The notes under the pieces are model-generated. The model was not told where the DNA came from. It searched no databases and saw nothing but the letters and a program-made list of their open reading frames with translations. Source: Methanoculleus sp. UBA430 (GTDB taxonomy: Archaea > Halobacteriota > Methanomicrobia > Methanomicrobiales > Methanoculleaceae). From it: DNA of 64,000 nt. The DNA is taken from assembly GCF_002506585.1 (NCBI RefSeq), contig NZ_DAXW01000016.1:210210-274209 (forward strand), read 5' to 3'. The position numbers were made by a program, and so were the translations under genes. Within the stretch, counting starts at the first letter, position 1. Every line of letters begins with the position of its first letter. Shown one piece after another: positions 24,204 to 32,995 of this stretch.

Positions 24204-25803
24204 AGGGGCTGCAACGACGGTGGCCGACGTGATGGTAGCGGAGCTGGAAGCGTGGGGGGTCAACCTCTACTTTGGTATGCCCGGAGCGTCGGCGCTCCCG
24301 CTCGTGGATGCGGTCCGGAGGAACAGGAACTCCCGGTACATCGTCGTCCGGCACGAGCAGACCGCGGCCCTCGCCGCGTCCGCCTACAACAAACTCACGG
24401 GAAAGATGGCGGTCTGCCTGACCATCGCCGGGCCGGGGGCGACGAACCTTGCGACCGGTCTGTACGATGCAAAGGAAGACCATGCAAGCGTCCTCTCATT
24501 GAATGGCCAGGTCCAGACGCAGTATGCCGGGCCCGGCGGCATCCAGGAGATCGACCAGGACGCCTTCTTCCGGCCTATCACGGTCTTCAACAACACCGTC
24601 GCCGACCCGACGACGGCGGTCAAACTCCTCACCCGGGCGCTGCGTTACGCTGCCGTCGCCCGCGGCGTTGCCCAACTCTCGCTCCCGAACGATATCCAGC
24701 GAGAACCGCTTGATGCAACCTACTGCGAGCGCGAGACCTGCCTCCCGGAGGTCGGGGTTGCGCCGACCGACGAGACCGTCGCGGCCGCGGCGGAGGCGAT
24801 CGACGGCGCCGCACGACCGGTCATCCTCGCGGGGTTCGGGGCCATGCGTGCGGCCGGTCCGGTCCTCGACCTCGCGGAGACGATCCAGGCGCCGATCGTC
24901 ACCACCTTCCGGGCGAAGGGCATCCTCCCCGACGAGAACGAGTGGGTTGCCGGGCTCCACGGGCAGCTCGGGACGCCGCATGCCCTGACACTCGTCCTGA
25001 AATCGGACCTGGTGATCGCCTGCGGGGCGAGTTTCTCCGACCTCACCGGGATCCCGCCGGAGAAACCGGCCGTCCATATCGATATCGACCCGCTCCAGCT
25101 CGGGAAGCACCCGCTTGCGGTCGGGGTCTGGGGGGACTGCGCCATTGCCATACCCCGGATCCGTGAGCGGGTCCGGCCTCGGGATGACTCCGGGACCCGG
25201 CAGTGGCTCGCGAAGAAGAAGCAGGAATGGCGCGACCGGCTCGACCGGGAAGCCGACCCGGCTGCCGTTCCCATTCGCCCGCCCTACATCATGAAGGTCC
25301 TCTCAGAGACCCTGCCGGAGGATGCGGTCATATCGCTTGACGTCGGGGAGAACCAGTGGTGGTTCGGGCGGAACTTCCGGATGAAGCGGCAGCGGTTCGC
25401 GATGTCGGGCTACCTCGGGACGATGGGATTTGGGCTCCCCGGGGCGATTGCGGCAAAATTAGCCTATCCGGAGAAGAGCGTCGTCTGCATCACCGGGGAT
25501 GGGGGGTTTGCCATGGTCATGGCCGACTTCACCACGGCGGTCAAGTACGACCTCCCGATCGTCGTGGCGGTCCTGAACAACCACGATCTCGCCATGATCC
25601 GCGAAGAGCAACGGGAAGCGGACTACCCGCCCTTCGGAACCGACCTCACGAACCCCGACTTTGCGGCGTATGCGGAGGCCTCCGGCGGCGCCGGGATACG
25701 GGTGACCCGGCCGGGGGACCTCCGGGACGCCGTCCTCCGTGCACTGGCGATGGACAAGCCCGTTATCGTCGATATCGAGACCGACCCAAAGCGATTCCAG
25801 TGA
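24184..25803 (+). CDS. ThDP-dependent enzyme of the pyruvate oxidase/acetolactate synthase family
   Basis: This 539-residue protein has the three-domain layout of acetolactate synthase, pyruvate oxidase and related enzymes. The catalytic Glu lies in VVRHEQTAALAAS (about residues 56-68), the central domain carries GFGAM, and the C-terminal ThDP motif runs from GDGGFAMVMADF to VVAVLNN. The best match by eye is to pyruvate oxidase/pyruvate dehydrogenase (acceptor) proteins rather than catalytic IlvB: there is no ilvN-type regulatory gene next to it. The gene starts inside the rubredoxin gene, with a ribosome site (gaggtga) 8 bases before the ATG at 24184. Coupling to rubredoxin suggests a redox reaction, but substrate and acceptor are inferred only. 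Confidence 0.82.
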   Translation: MKKTTFEGAATTVADVMVAELEAWGVNLYFGMPGASALPLVDAVRRNRNSRYIVVRHEQTAALAASAYNKLTGKMAVCLTIAGPGATNLATGLYDAKEDHASVLSLNGQVQTQYAGPGGIQEIDQDAFFRPITVFNNTVADPTTAVKLLTRALRYAAVARGVAQLSLPNDIQREPLDATYCERETCLPEVGVAPTDETVAAAAEAIDGAARPVILAGFGAMRAAGPVLDLAETIQAPIVTTFRAKGILPDENEWVAGLHGQLGTPHALTLVLKSDLVIACGASFSDLTGIPPEKPAVHIDIDPLQLGKHPLAVGVWGDCAIAIPRIRERVRPRDDSGTRQWLAKKKQEWRDRLDREADPAAVPIRPPYIMKVLSETLPEDAVISLDVGENQWWFGRNFRMKRQRFAMSGYLGTMGFGLPGAIAAKLAYPEKSVVCITGDGGFAMVMADFTTAVKYDLPIVVAVLNNHDLAMIREEQREADYPPFGTDLTNPDFAAYAEASGGAGIRVTRPGDLRDAVLRALAMDKPVIVDIETDPKRFQ

Positions 25804-25824
25804 GGAAAAAAGGGAAGGGGAGGT

Positions 25825-26568
25825 TCATTCGCCGGAGAGGTAGTCGTAGAGGAACGCAGCGACTACGGCACCGACGATGGGGCCGATGATGTAGATGGGG
25901 AAGAACGTCCAGAGGTTCGACCCGCCAAGCAGCCAGTCCCCGAGATACGGCCCGAACGTACGGGCAGGGTTCAACGAAGCGCCGGTCAGGTTCCCGGTCG
26001 TCGTGATGATGCCCGCGACGGCAAGGCCCACTGCGAGGCCGGAAAAGCCCGGCGTGGCCCGCTCGTCGACGGCGGCGCCCATGATGACGAACATCAGGAG
26101 GAACGTACCGATAGTCTCGATGACGATCGCCTGCAGGTAGCCGATACCGGGGAAGGGGGTCGTTGCCCCGAGGCCCCCGATGGTGACGGCGTCCGGGCCG
26201 ACCGCCCAGGCAAAGAGGAGACTTGCGGCCGCCGCGCCGATGAACTGGGCGACGACGTACGCACCCGTATCGAGCGCAGGAAACCGCCGGGTAGCGAAGA
26301 GGGCTATCGTCACCGCCGGATTGATGTGGCATCCCGATATCCTCCCGAACGCGTAGATCGACCCGGTGATGGCGATACCGAAGGCAAGCCCGATGGCGAG
26401 CCAGTCGCCGAGGCCCCCGAGCGCCCCGATCCCGATGTTGAACGGAGTCGACGGGGTGGTCCCTGAAGCAAGCATAAGGGTGACGACGGCTGCACCGGCT
26501 CCGAAGAAGACCAAGATGAATGTACCGACGGCCTCGGCGATGCACCGTTTTCCTAGAGTAACAGTCAT
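25825..26568 (-). CDS. aqpM: Aquaporin (AqpM-like MIP channel)
   Basis: This 247-residue protein has six hydrophobic segments and the two pore motifs SGCHINPAVT (about residues 78-87) and GASLNPARTFGP (about 195-206). It resembles the methanogen AqpM channels, which pass water, glycerol and possibly small gases. It is convergent with the ThDP gene, with 21 bases between stops. Confidence 0.93.
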   Translation of the reverse strand: MTVTLGKRCIAEAVGTFILVFFGAGAAVVTLMLASGTTPSTPFNIGIGALGGLGDWLAIGLAFGIAITGSIYAFGRISGCHINPAVTIALFATRRFPALDTGAYVVAQFIGAAAASLLFAWAVGPDAVTIGGLGATTPFPGIGYLQAIVIETIGTFLLMFVIMGAAVDERATPGFSGLAVGLAVAGIITTTGNLTGASLNPARTFGPYLGDWLLGGSNLWTFFPIYIIGPIVGAVVAAFLYDYLSGE

Positions 26569-26630
26569 GGTTTCACCAGATTGGTATAGGTTTTACGAGG
26601 AGCCGACCAAAAAGGTCGGTGGTGTGTGCC

Positions 26631-26846
26631 TCACTTCCCCTTCTCGTACAGGGCAGCATAACACTCGGGACAGAGAATCCTCGGCAACGGCGCCTTCACG
26701 CGCTTGCTGGGAAGGGGATAGCCCCCCTCCCAGAGATCGATATCTTTCCTGATGGCGTGATCCATGCAGAGCCCCATCCCGCAGACGATGCAGATTGCCA
26801 CCGCCTCGCTCTCCTTCCCCTCAAGGGCGCAGTAGTAGCACTTCAT
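26631..26846 (-). CDS. DUF2180 zinc-binding small protein
   Basis: This 71-residue protein has a rubredoxin/zinc-ribbon-like pattern: MKCYYC at the start, AICIVCGMGLC then His in DHAIRK, and LCPECY near the end, giving cysteine pairs for probably one or two zinc ions. It belongs to a short family found in methanogens (DUF2180). It lies 12 bases downstream of the DUF2193 gene on the same strand, so they are probably expressed together. The function is unknown. Confidence 0.8.
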   Translation of the reverse strand: MKCYYCALEGKESEAVAICIVCGMGLCMDHAIRKDIDLWEGGYPLPSKRVKAPLPRILCPECYAALYEKGK

Positions 26847-26858
26847 GGCAGTTCCTCC

Positions 26859-28358
26859 TCAGACCGCCTCTCTCCACTGGCAGTACCCGTGCCGCATGTC
26901 GATCAGGCACGCAGAGGCGCAGTTCTTGCAGGCCCGCACCGGGGCGGCTGCCGTCTCTTTCTCGAGAGCGATGATGTTCGTCATCATCGTCGCGGTCACG
27001 GGCTCGCTCGTCAGGAGGCACGGGTAGTCGGCAAGGCTCATCAGGGCGGCGAACCGGACAGATATCGCACAGGCCGCGTAGACATACCGTTGCGGGTTCA
27101 TCAGCACCTCGTTCTTGCGAATGGGCGAGAGGTCGACGGGATACTTGCCGATCATGGGGACCGGTTCCTCACCGGAACCGTTCGCGTTCCGTTGTGCCTT
27201 GTCGAGGAGTTTCCATCCGCGATAGATCATGTCCATGAAGTCGCAGTTATGGAGTTCCGCCGCCGCTCCCCGAGACGGGTAGATCTGGACGTAGTTGTGG
27301 AATCTCTTCGTGAGCAGGTCGACGATCATGGGTGCGTTGAACCCGTCGAGCTGGAGGATATACTCGGTTGCGGCGGCAGACGACCCGGTCGCGACCGAGA
27401 GGACGTCCCAGTAATTCTTGTAGGAGTCGAACGATCTCCGGAGCGAGGACTCCATTACCTCGGTGACCGCCTCGATCGTCGCCATGACGACATCGTCCTT
27501 GCACATGTTAAAGGTCGTCTGCGCGATGTGGTGGGAGACGTCGCCGACGCTGTAGGCCGGGACGGTCAGGATGTTGCCGTAGTGAACATCGTCGTCGATG
27601 GCGGCCTTGATCGTCCTTTCCATGCGGCGCCGGTACTCACTCATATACTTCCGCTGGTCAAAGGAGGTCATCCCGGCCTCATCCATCAGTTCCGCCTGGG
27701 CTTCGACCGGTTCGCGGTAAATCTTCTGCATCGTCGCAATCTCTTTTGCCGTCGCCTCGGTGGGGGTGGCTCCTGCCTCGAGGGCGTGGGCGAAGGCGTC
27801 GCCGAAACCGTAGGAGGTGTTCATGCCCCACGATTTGGCGGCGAGGATCGCCCGCTTGTGCTCGACCGGAATCTCGGTCTTTTGCAGCACCTGGTTCACC
27901 ACGTTGCTCGTGCTCCCCGGGATCAGTGCAAAGTCGACGACGCAGGTAGGGCCGTAGAACCCACCGTAGTGCCGCACCGCCTCGAGACCGATCCGGGCCT
28001 CCGCATCAGCGATCGCCTGGACGAAGGCGTCGACGCTTTTTGCGAACGCTTCGTCCTGGCCTTTCAGGATCTCGAGTACCACGGGTGTCTGGTAGTGCTC
28101 GACGAACGGGTCGTCTTCGGGACGGACAGTCGTCGTAAGGCCCTTGAGGGACTCGTAGTGCGCGACCACCGAGTCCTTGTGCAGGTCGATGACTGCCTGG
28201 CTCTGGTCGCCGATCGCCGTCATCTTCTTTGCTACGTCGACGTAGGGTTTCGTGTCCTCGATGACGAATTTCTGACCGCGTTTTGCCTTTACCGTATCCA
28301 CGTCCGCCCGCTGGGCGGCCATGGCCTCGTTTATCATCTTCTCGTAGAGTTCTCTCAT
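26859..28358 (-). CDS. DUF2193 family protein
   Basis: This 499-residue soluble, largely helical protein is of a conserved methanogen family (DUF2193). The C-terminus carries a cysteine cluster, ACKNCASACLIDMRHGYC (four Cys plus His), plus PCL and DYPC nearby, suggesting a metal or Fe-S site; an internal CNF/HNCDF and NMC add further cysteines. No known catalytic motif was seen. It shares a probable transcript with the zinc-finger DUF2180 gene, and a long leader of about 220 bases may lie upstream. Confidence 0.8.
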   Translation of the reverse strand: MRELYEKMINEAMAAQRADVDTVKAKRGQKFVIEDTKPYVDVAKKMTAIGDQSQAVIDLHKDSVVAHYESLKGLTTTVRPEDDPFVEHYQTPVVLEILKGQDEAFAKSVDAFVQAIADAEARIGLEAVRHYGGFYGPTCVVDFALIPGSTSNVVNQVLQKTEIPVEHKRAILAAKSWGMNTSYGFGDAFAHALEAGATPTEATAKEIATMQKIYREPVEAQAELMDEAGMTSFDQRKYMSEYRRRMERTIKAAIDDDVHYGNILTVPAYSVGDVSHHIAQTTFNMCKDDVVMATIEAVTEVMESSLRRSFDSYKNYWDVLSVATGSSAAATEYILQLDGFNAPMIVDLLTKRFHNYVQIYPSRGAAAELHNCDFMDMIYRGWKLLDKAQRNANGSGEEPVPMIGKYPVDLSPIRKNEVLMNPQRYVYAACAISVRFAALMSLADYPCLLTSEPVTATMMTNIIALEKETAAAPVRACKNCASACLIDMRHGYCQWREAV

Positions 28359-28676
28359 ATCTGTCGCCTCTCGATGTCGTTTGACGGCGATCCCACAGGG
28401 ACCGCCGGAGTTAGCAGAACGGCTCTGAGCGACGGAGGGTGGCGTGGTCCCGGGAAGGGGGCCGGATGAATGTGGAGAGCGAAAGGTCGATGATGGTCAG
28501 GGATCTTGAACGGTGGTTCTTGCTGTTTGCTGTCAGTCTCTGCACCCCCCATCCTGCCATGATGGCCTGGTGGAGATTCGTCAACTGGCATATTTGGCCG
28601 TCTCGCATATATCAGTTGTGTCGTCCTCCGGAGCAGTTGTCCCGGAAAAAAGGTAGATTTTTAGTCGTTTCGCGTA
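28359..28676. other. Intergenic region with possible long leader of the DUF2193 gene
   Basis: The 318-base gap has a minus-strand TATA-like box at about 28603-28613 (atatatgcg on that strand). If used, the DUF2193 transcript would start near 28580 and carry a leader of about 220 bases. No known riboswitch was recognised, and short frames here are not convincing genes. Confidence 0.35.
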
Positions 28677-29678
28677 TCAAAACCAGGCATCCAGCGTCTT
28701 CTGCGTCGCCTTCACCGAGACCCTGGCGAGTGAGCTCCGGACCCGCTCTTCCGAGAAGTCGTAGCGCCCACAGAGCATCTCTATGACCCCGTCGACGTCA
28801 GGCGGCTTCCACTCGAGCGTGTAATCGTCGGTGACCGGCGGATCGAGGAAGAAGTCCCGGATGGGTCCGGGGTCGAAGTCGGGCAGTCTCTCTGCAATCA
28901 TCGACTCAAACTCACCGTTTCGCACGGCCTTCAAGGCTGTCTTGCCGCCGACGCCCCGGATGCCCGGATTGAAGTCCGTGCCCACCAGGATGCCGATCTC
29001 GACGAGTTGCTCTCGTGTGACACCCAGGCAGTTGAGGAGGGGGGAGAGGACGATCCTCTCAGGGTTCACCGTGATCGTCCGCCCCCGCATCTTTCGCCTG
29101 CCGCTGATCGTGAGGTTCCGGACCAGCACCGGGGAGCCGAAGAGGAGCGAGTCGTAGTCCTGCGAGACCGCGTAGGTGACCATCCCCCTCCGCGCCATAT
29201 GGGCCGCCTGTGCCTCGCCTTCGCTCGGCGCCTGCACCCGGGGAATGCCGAGCAGGTCGAGGAGTTCGTGGGACGACGCTATGATCTGACCGTCGATACG
29301 GGTGGACGCGCTCGCCTGCCTGTACGCCTCCTCCGTATCTCCCTCTTTCAGCGCTGTCTTCCAGGCCTCGTCGGCCCTTGTCCGGACTGCCCGCCGCTCC
29401 CGGATCGTCTCCTGTTTGAACTCCGGCGGCTTCCCGTCAAAGACGAAGACCGGTTTTATGCCTTTCTCCAGGAAGTTGACCGTCCGGAAGAGGATGCCCG
29501 AGAGGTGTGAGGTGACCCTTCCTGAGCTGTTCATCAGCGGCGTGCCGTCAGGCTGCCGGATGATCGAGAGAAACTGGTAGAGCGCGTTATGGGCGTCCAC
29601 TGCGGCGGTGCCGGTGAGGGCGTCCCAGGTCAACGTCTCTTTACAGTCTGCCAGGATATCTCGGATCGCAACGCCCAT
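28677..29678 (-). CDS. fen: Flap endonuclease 1
   Basis: This 333-residue archaeal FEN-1 has the N-terminal AVDAHNALYQF with a catalytic Asp, VFVFDGKPPEFK, the internal domain with APSEGEAQAAHMA and SQDYDSLLFGSP, the helix-hairpin-helix region GTDFNPGIRGVGGKTAL, and a C-terminal PCNA-interacting peptide (QKTLDAWF). It removes 5' flaps during Okazaki fragment maturation and long-patch repair. The ATG at 29678 gives the canonical MGVAIRDIL start (the mature Gly2 enters the active site). Convergence or operon partners are not evident. Confidence 0.96.
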   Translation of the reverse strand: MGVAIRDILADCKETLTWDALTGTAAVDAHNALYQFLSIIRQPDGTPLMNSSGRVTSHLSGILFRTVNFLEKGIKPVFVFDGKPPEFKQETIRERRAVRTRADEAWKTALKEGDTEEAYRQASASTRIDGQIIASSHELLDLLGIPRVQAPSEGEAQAAHMARRGMVTYAVSQDYDSLLFGSPVLVRNLTISGRRKMRGRTITVNPERIVLSPLLNCLGVTREQLVEIGILVGTDFNPGIRGVGGKTALKAVRNGEFESMIAERLPDFDPGPIRDFFLDPPVTDDYTLEWKPPDVDGVIEMLCGRYDFSEERVRSSLARVSVKATQKTLDAWF

Positions 29679-29724
29679 GCTACTTATTCATGAGGGGGAA
29701 AGGCCATTAAGATGGCGGTTCTCC

Positions 29725-30039
29725 TCACCGGTACATCCGCCGGGAGAGCCCGTCAACAATCTCCTCGATGTGGCTCACGGTGTTGTCGTACTTGGCGCTC
29801 ATCGTCTTCCCCATCTCTTCCATGTTCACGCGCATGGTGCGCTCCCGCTGTGCGACGCTCTGCTCGAGGCTCACAATCTTTATACCGAGAGAGATGAGCA
29901 GCCCCCCGAGAGAGAGCATCATGAACGTCGCAGCAACTGCTATAGTCAGGTCCTGCCAGAATCGCATCACCAGCACGACGGTGGAGACCACCATCACGAT
30001 GGTGAGAACGATGTCGCCGATGAGTTCGCGAATCTCCAT
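29725..30039 (-). CDS. Small membrane protein with coiled-coil tail
   Basis: The 104-residue protein has two hydrophobic segments (about residues 8-27 and 32-54), followed by a charged helical tail with coiled-coil character (EQSVAQRERTMRVNMEEMGK). Signals for function are absent. It lies between fen and the presenilin-like gene, divergent from the latter. The clear ATG at 30039 and natural composition suggest a real gene. Confidence 0.65.
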   Translation of the reverse strand: MEIRELIGDIVLTIVMVVSTVVLVMRFWQDLTIAVAATFMMLSLGGLLISLGIKIVSLEQSVAQRERTMRVNMEEMGKTMSAKYDNTVSHIEEIVDGLSRRMYR

Positions 30040-30096
30040 ATTTTAAAGTAATGAGGATGCATTAATTAACCTACCTATAGTGAATGGAGATTTGTG

Positions 30097-31002
30097 ATGC
30101 AGATACGCGACTGGCTGCCACTTCTTGGAATGCCCCTTATGCTCCTGTTTGTCCAGGTGATTGCCGTCATCCTCGTCCTCCCCATGCAGGCAGCGGGGCT
30201 TGTGGCATTTGAGGATCCCGAATCGGTTGCAAATCCACTCCTCTTCATCGGGATATTGCTCGCCTTCACGCTGGTCCTGCTCCTCCTGATCCGGGTGGGA
30301 GGTCGACGGCTCATCTCCGTCTTCATCGGGATTTCCATATTCATGACGTTCCTCTACATATTCGGGGCGCTCTTCAGCCTCGCGCTCGGGGCGACCGGCG
30401 TCGCCGCCGCCGGGACGCTCATCGCTGCCGGGGCGGCGACAGCGCTCCTCTACCTCTACCCGGAGTGGTACGTCATCGACACCCTCGGCGTGCTGATCTC
30501 CGCGGGCATCGCCTCAATCTTCGGTATATCCCTTGCCATCCTGCCGGTGCTCGTGCTGCTTGTGCTGCTCGCGGTCTACGATGCCATATCGGTCTATCGG
30601 ACAAAACATATGATCACGCTTGCCGAGGGCGTCCTTGAGACGAAAGCCCCCATCATGGTCGTGGTCCCGAAGAGAATGGACTACTCATTCCGGCGGGAGG
30701 GTCTCAGGATCGAGGAGGGGGAGGAGCGCGGCGCGTTCGTCATGGGTATGGGCGACCTGATCATGCCTTCCATCCTCGTGATATCGTCGCACGTCTTTGT
30801 GGATGCGCCTGCGGTCCTCTGGGTCCTCTCCGCCCCGACGATCGGCGCGATGGCGGGATCGCTTGCAGGCCTCGCCGCGCTCCTATACTTCGTCAACAGA
30901 GGCAAGCCCCAGGCGGGGCTCCCTCCCTTAAACGGCGGGGCTATTCTTGGGTTTCTGGTTGGGGCGGCTCTCGCAGGCTCGTTTTCGTGGCTTCCTTTCT
31001 GA
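30097..31002 (+). CDS. Presenilin/signal peptide peptidase-like intramembrane aspartyl protease
   Basis: This 301-residue protein has nine hydrophobic segments and the intramembrane aspartyl protease motifs: YD with Asp162 (AVYDAISVYRTKHM), GxGD with Asp220 (GMGDLIMPS), and a PAL-type motif GLPPLNGG near the C-terminus. It is, from memory, very close to the crystallised presenilin homologue PSH of Methanoculleus marisnigri JR1, with the same length and catalytic positions, and is the strongest taxonomic marker in the window. It cleaves transmembrane helices within the membrane. The ATG at 30097 matches that protein; a GTG lies directly before it. The 3' end overlaps the end of the convergent NOG1 gene by 62 bases. 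Confidence 0.95.
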   Translation: MQIRDWLPLLGMPLMLLFVQVIAVILVLPMQAAGLVAFEDPESVANPLLFIGILLAFTLVLLLLIRVGGRRLISVFIGISIFMTFLYIFGALFSLALGATGVAAAGTLIAAGAATALLYLYPEWYVIDTLGVLISAGIASIFGISLAILPVLVLLVLLAVYDAISVYRTKHMITLAEGVLETKAPIMVVVPKRMDYSFRREGLRIEEGEERGAFVMGMGDLIMPSILVISSHVFVDAPAVLWVLSAPTIGAMAGSLAGLAALLYFVNRGKPQAGLPPLNGGAILGFLVGAALAGSFSWLPF

Positions 31003-31930
31003 ATGTGAGCAGGAGGTCGAGCACCTCTTCCACCCCTTCCCCGGTGAGCGTGGACATCGCCGGGTAGCCTTCGATCCCCCGGATATCTGCCTTATTGACG
31101 ACGGTCACCACCGGGACGTCGACGAGCCGGCGTATCTCATCGAGGAGCCGGACCTGGTCGTCGAGCGAGTAGCCGCAGTGCTCGCTTGCGTCCAGGATGA
31201 AGAGGACGATGTCGGCCGTGTTGATGATGGCGCTTACTGCTTGCCGCTCGATGGGGTTCCTCTCGTTTGCAGGCCGTTCGAGGACGCCCGGTGTGTCGAT
31301 GAACTGGATGCGGTCGCGCTTTCCGATCTTGCGGTGACCGACGATGACCCCCTTTGTGGTGAAGGGGTAGGCGGCGATCTCGGGGTCCGCCGTTGAGACG
31401 AGCCTGATGAACGAAGATTTCCCTACGTTCGGGAACCCGGCCACCACCACCGTGAACTCGTCCTCGCTCACGTGCGGAAGTTTCCGCAGGAGGTTTCGCG
31501 CTTCATTGAGGTATATGAGGTCGTCCTCTATCTGGTGGACGATGGAGGCGATGCGGGCGACGGCCTGTCGCCGTTTTGGGCCTGTATCTTCCGCAGACCG
31601 CATACTACGGGTGTAACCGGAGCCGATAACCCAGACCTGGTCGGCCGCCCAGGTGACGGCGCCGAGGGACTTCTTCAGCCGGTCGAGCGAGACCAGGATC
31701 TCGGCCACCTCCTGGTAGAAGGGAGGGAGGCGCTCAAAGCTCGGGAACGAGCTGACCACGCTCTTTAATTTATCATGGATGGCTTTCGCGACGGCTCTCA
31801 CGAACTCCTCGTTTGCCCGATCGACGTTGATCTTTAGTTTCCTCTTGGCTGCCGCCCTGCGAAGACTGCGGTCGAGCACTTCGTCCGCCGTCGGAACGGT
31901 CGGGATAGTTTCAAACTCCACTGTACGCAC
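30941..31930 (-). CDS. NOG1-type GTPase
   Basis: This 329-residue protein has an N-terminal helical NOG1 domain (SLRRAAAKRKLKI, MRSAEDTGPKRRQAVARIAS) and a GTPase domain with G1 GFPNVGKSS, G3 DTPGVLERP and G4 NKAD. Archaeal and eukaryotic NOG1 proteins act in large ribosomal subunit assembly. The start codon is GTG at 31930, only 39 bases from the divergent HTH-CBS gene. The C-terminal coding part overlaps the 3' end of the presenilin-like gene tail to tail. Confidence 0.92.
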   Translation of the reverse strand: MRTVEFETIPTVPTADEVLDRSLRRAAAKRKLKINVDRANEEFVRAVAKAIHDKLKSVVSSFPSFERLPPFYQEVAEILVSLDRLKKSLGAVTWAADQVWVIGSGYTRSMRSAEDTGPKRRQAVARIASIVHQIEDDLIYLNEARNLLRKLPHVSEDEFTVVVAGFPNVGKSSFIRLVSTADPEIAAYPFTTKGVIVGHRKIGKRDRIQFIDTPGVLERPANERNPIERQAVSAIINTADIVLFILDASEHCGYSLDDQVRLLDEIRRLVDVPVVTVVNKADIRGIEGYPAMSTLTGEGVEEVLDLLLTFRKEATKTSLREPPQPETQE

Positions 31931-31969
31931 AACCTAATGTATTTAAACAACGTATTATGACTGATAATT

Positions 31970-32851
31970 ATGGATCTCTCTCCAATTCAGAAGGACATCC
32001 TGATAACCCTGATTACTCTATATCATCAGTCCTCCCACTCTATAAAAGGTGAGGAGATCGCGGATGTGCTGAAGCGCAACCCCGGCACGGTCCGCAACCA
32101 GATGCAGGCATTGAAGGCGCTCGGGCTCGTAGACGGCGTGCCCGGTCCAAAGGGCGGGTATAGCCCGACCGCCAATGCATACAAGGAGCTGAATCTCGGC
32201 GACCTCGAGCACCAGTCCGAGGTGCCGATCTTCCGCGACGGCGAGAAGGTGAAGGGCGTGCGGGTCGCGGAGCTCGGGTTCACCACCCTCTGTCACCCGG
32301 ACCTCTGTCACGCGATGGTCAGGATCATCGGGAGCGTGAAACTCTTCAAAGTCGGCGACATGGTCTCGATCGGGCCCACGCCGGTGAACAAACTGCTCGT
32401 CCGCGGTGAGATCTTCGGGATGGACGAAAACCAGCAGGCGCTCCTGATCAGTGTCGCTGAGATGATATCCCTCCCGAAACAGACGATCAAGCACTACATG
32501 AGCACTCCGCTCCTGACCCTGCCGCTCTCCGCCACCCTCCGTGATGCGGTCCACCTCTTCAATTGTCACCACATTCACGGGGCACCGGTGATGAGCGAGG
32601 GTGACGACCTTGCGGGCATCGTGACGTTGAGCGATGTTGCTCGGGGCCTGGACGAGGGCCTGATGCTGGATGCGCCGGTTTCAAAGGTCATGACCCGCAG
32701 TGTGGTTCAGGTGTCGTCGTCGATCCGGCTCTATGAGCTTGTGCGGCGATTCAAGGAACGGGAAGTAGGGAGACTGATTGTGGTCGAGGACGGTAAGCCC
32801 GTCGGCATTGTTACTCAGACCGATATAATTCGGGTCTTTCCCTCACTTTGA
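31970..32851 (+). CDS. HTH-CBS domain transcriptional regulator
   Basis: The 293-residue protein starts with a winged-helix domain (residues 1-70; KGEEIADVLKRNPGTVRNQM, then a wing GVPGPKGGYSPT). A central domain of about 90 residues follows, then two CBS domains (MSTPLLTLPLSATLRDAVHL and VMTRSVVQVSSSIRLYELV). CBS pairs usually bind adenosine nucleotides, so DNA binding may respond to energy state. This architecture is common in methanogens. It is transcribed divergently from NOG1 with a TATA-like element (tatttaaac, 31940-31948) in a 39-base gap. Targets are unknown. Confidence 0.88.
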   Translation: MDLSPIQKDILITLITLYHQSSHSIKGEEIADVLKRNPGTVRNQMQALKALGLVDGVPGPKGGYSPTANAYKELNLGDLEHQSEVPIFRDGEKVKGVRVAELGFTTLCHPDLCHAMVRIIGSVKLFKVGDMVSIGPTPVNKLLVRGEIFGMDENQQALLISVAEMISLPKQTIKHYMSTPLLTLPLSATLRDAVHLFNCHHIHGAPVMSEGDDLAGIVTLSDVARGLDEGLMLDAPVSKVMTRSVVQVSSSIRLYELVRRFKEREVGRLIVVEDGKPVGIVTQTDIIRVFPSL

Positions 32852-32898
32852 TCCCCTCCCCGTTCTGAATTTGGCGCTTCAACCCCTCAGGAGACGGA

Positions 32899-32975
32899 TA
32901 ACTATTTATATGAGAATACCTATGGTGCTTCTGTCAAACGAGTTCTGTGTGAGAGCACATTTCACAGAACTCAAT
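32899..32975 (+). promoter_or_regulatory. Histone promoter and leader hairpin
   Basis: A TATA box (ctatttatatg, 32902-32912) lies about 90 bases before the histone ATG, so transcription should begin near 32935-32940. A perfect 10-bp inverted repeat follows: gagttctgtg (32940-32949) and cacagaactc (32963-32972), with a 13-base loop. In the mRNA this is a strong hairpin at the 5' end of the leader; as DNA it could be an operator just after the start site. Confidence 0.55.
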
Positions 32976-32995
32976 GAAAAGGGGGAAATGAGATC

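Noticed and set aside
26619..28469. A 616-codon plus-strand frame
   Set aside because: It lies entirely opposite DUF2180/DUF2193, which have conserved motifs and natural composition; the antisense frame does not.
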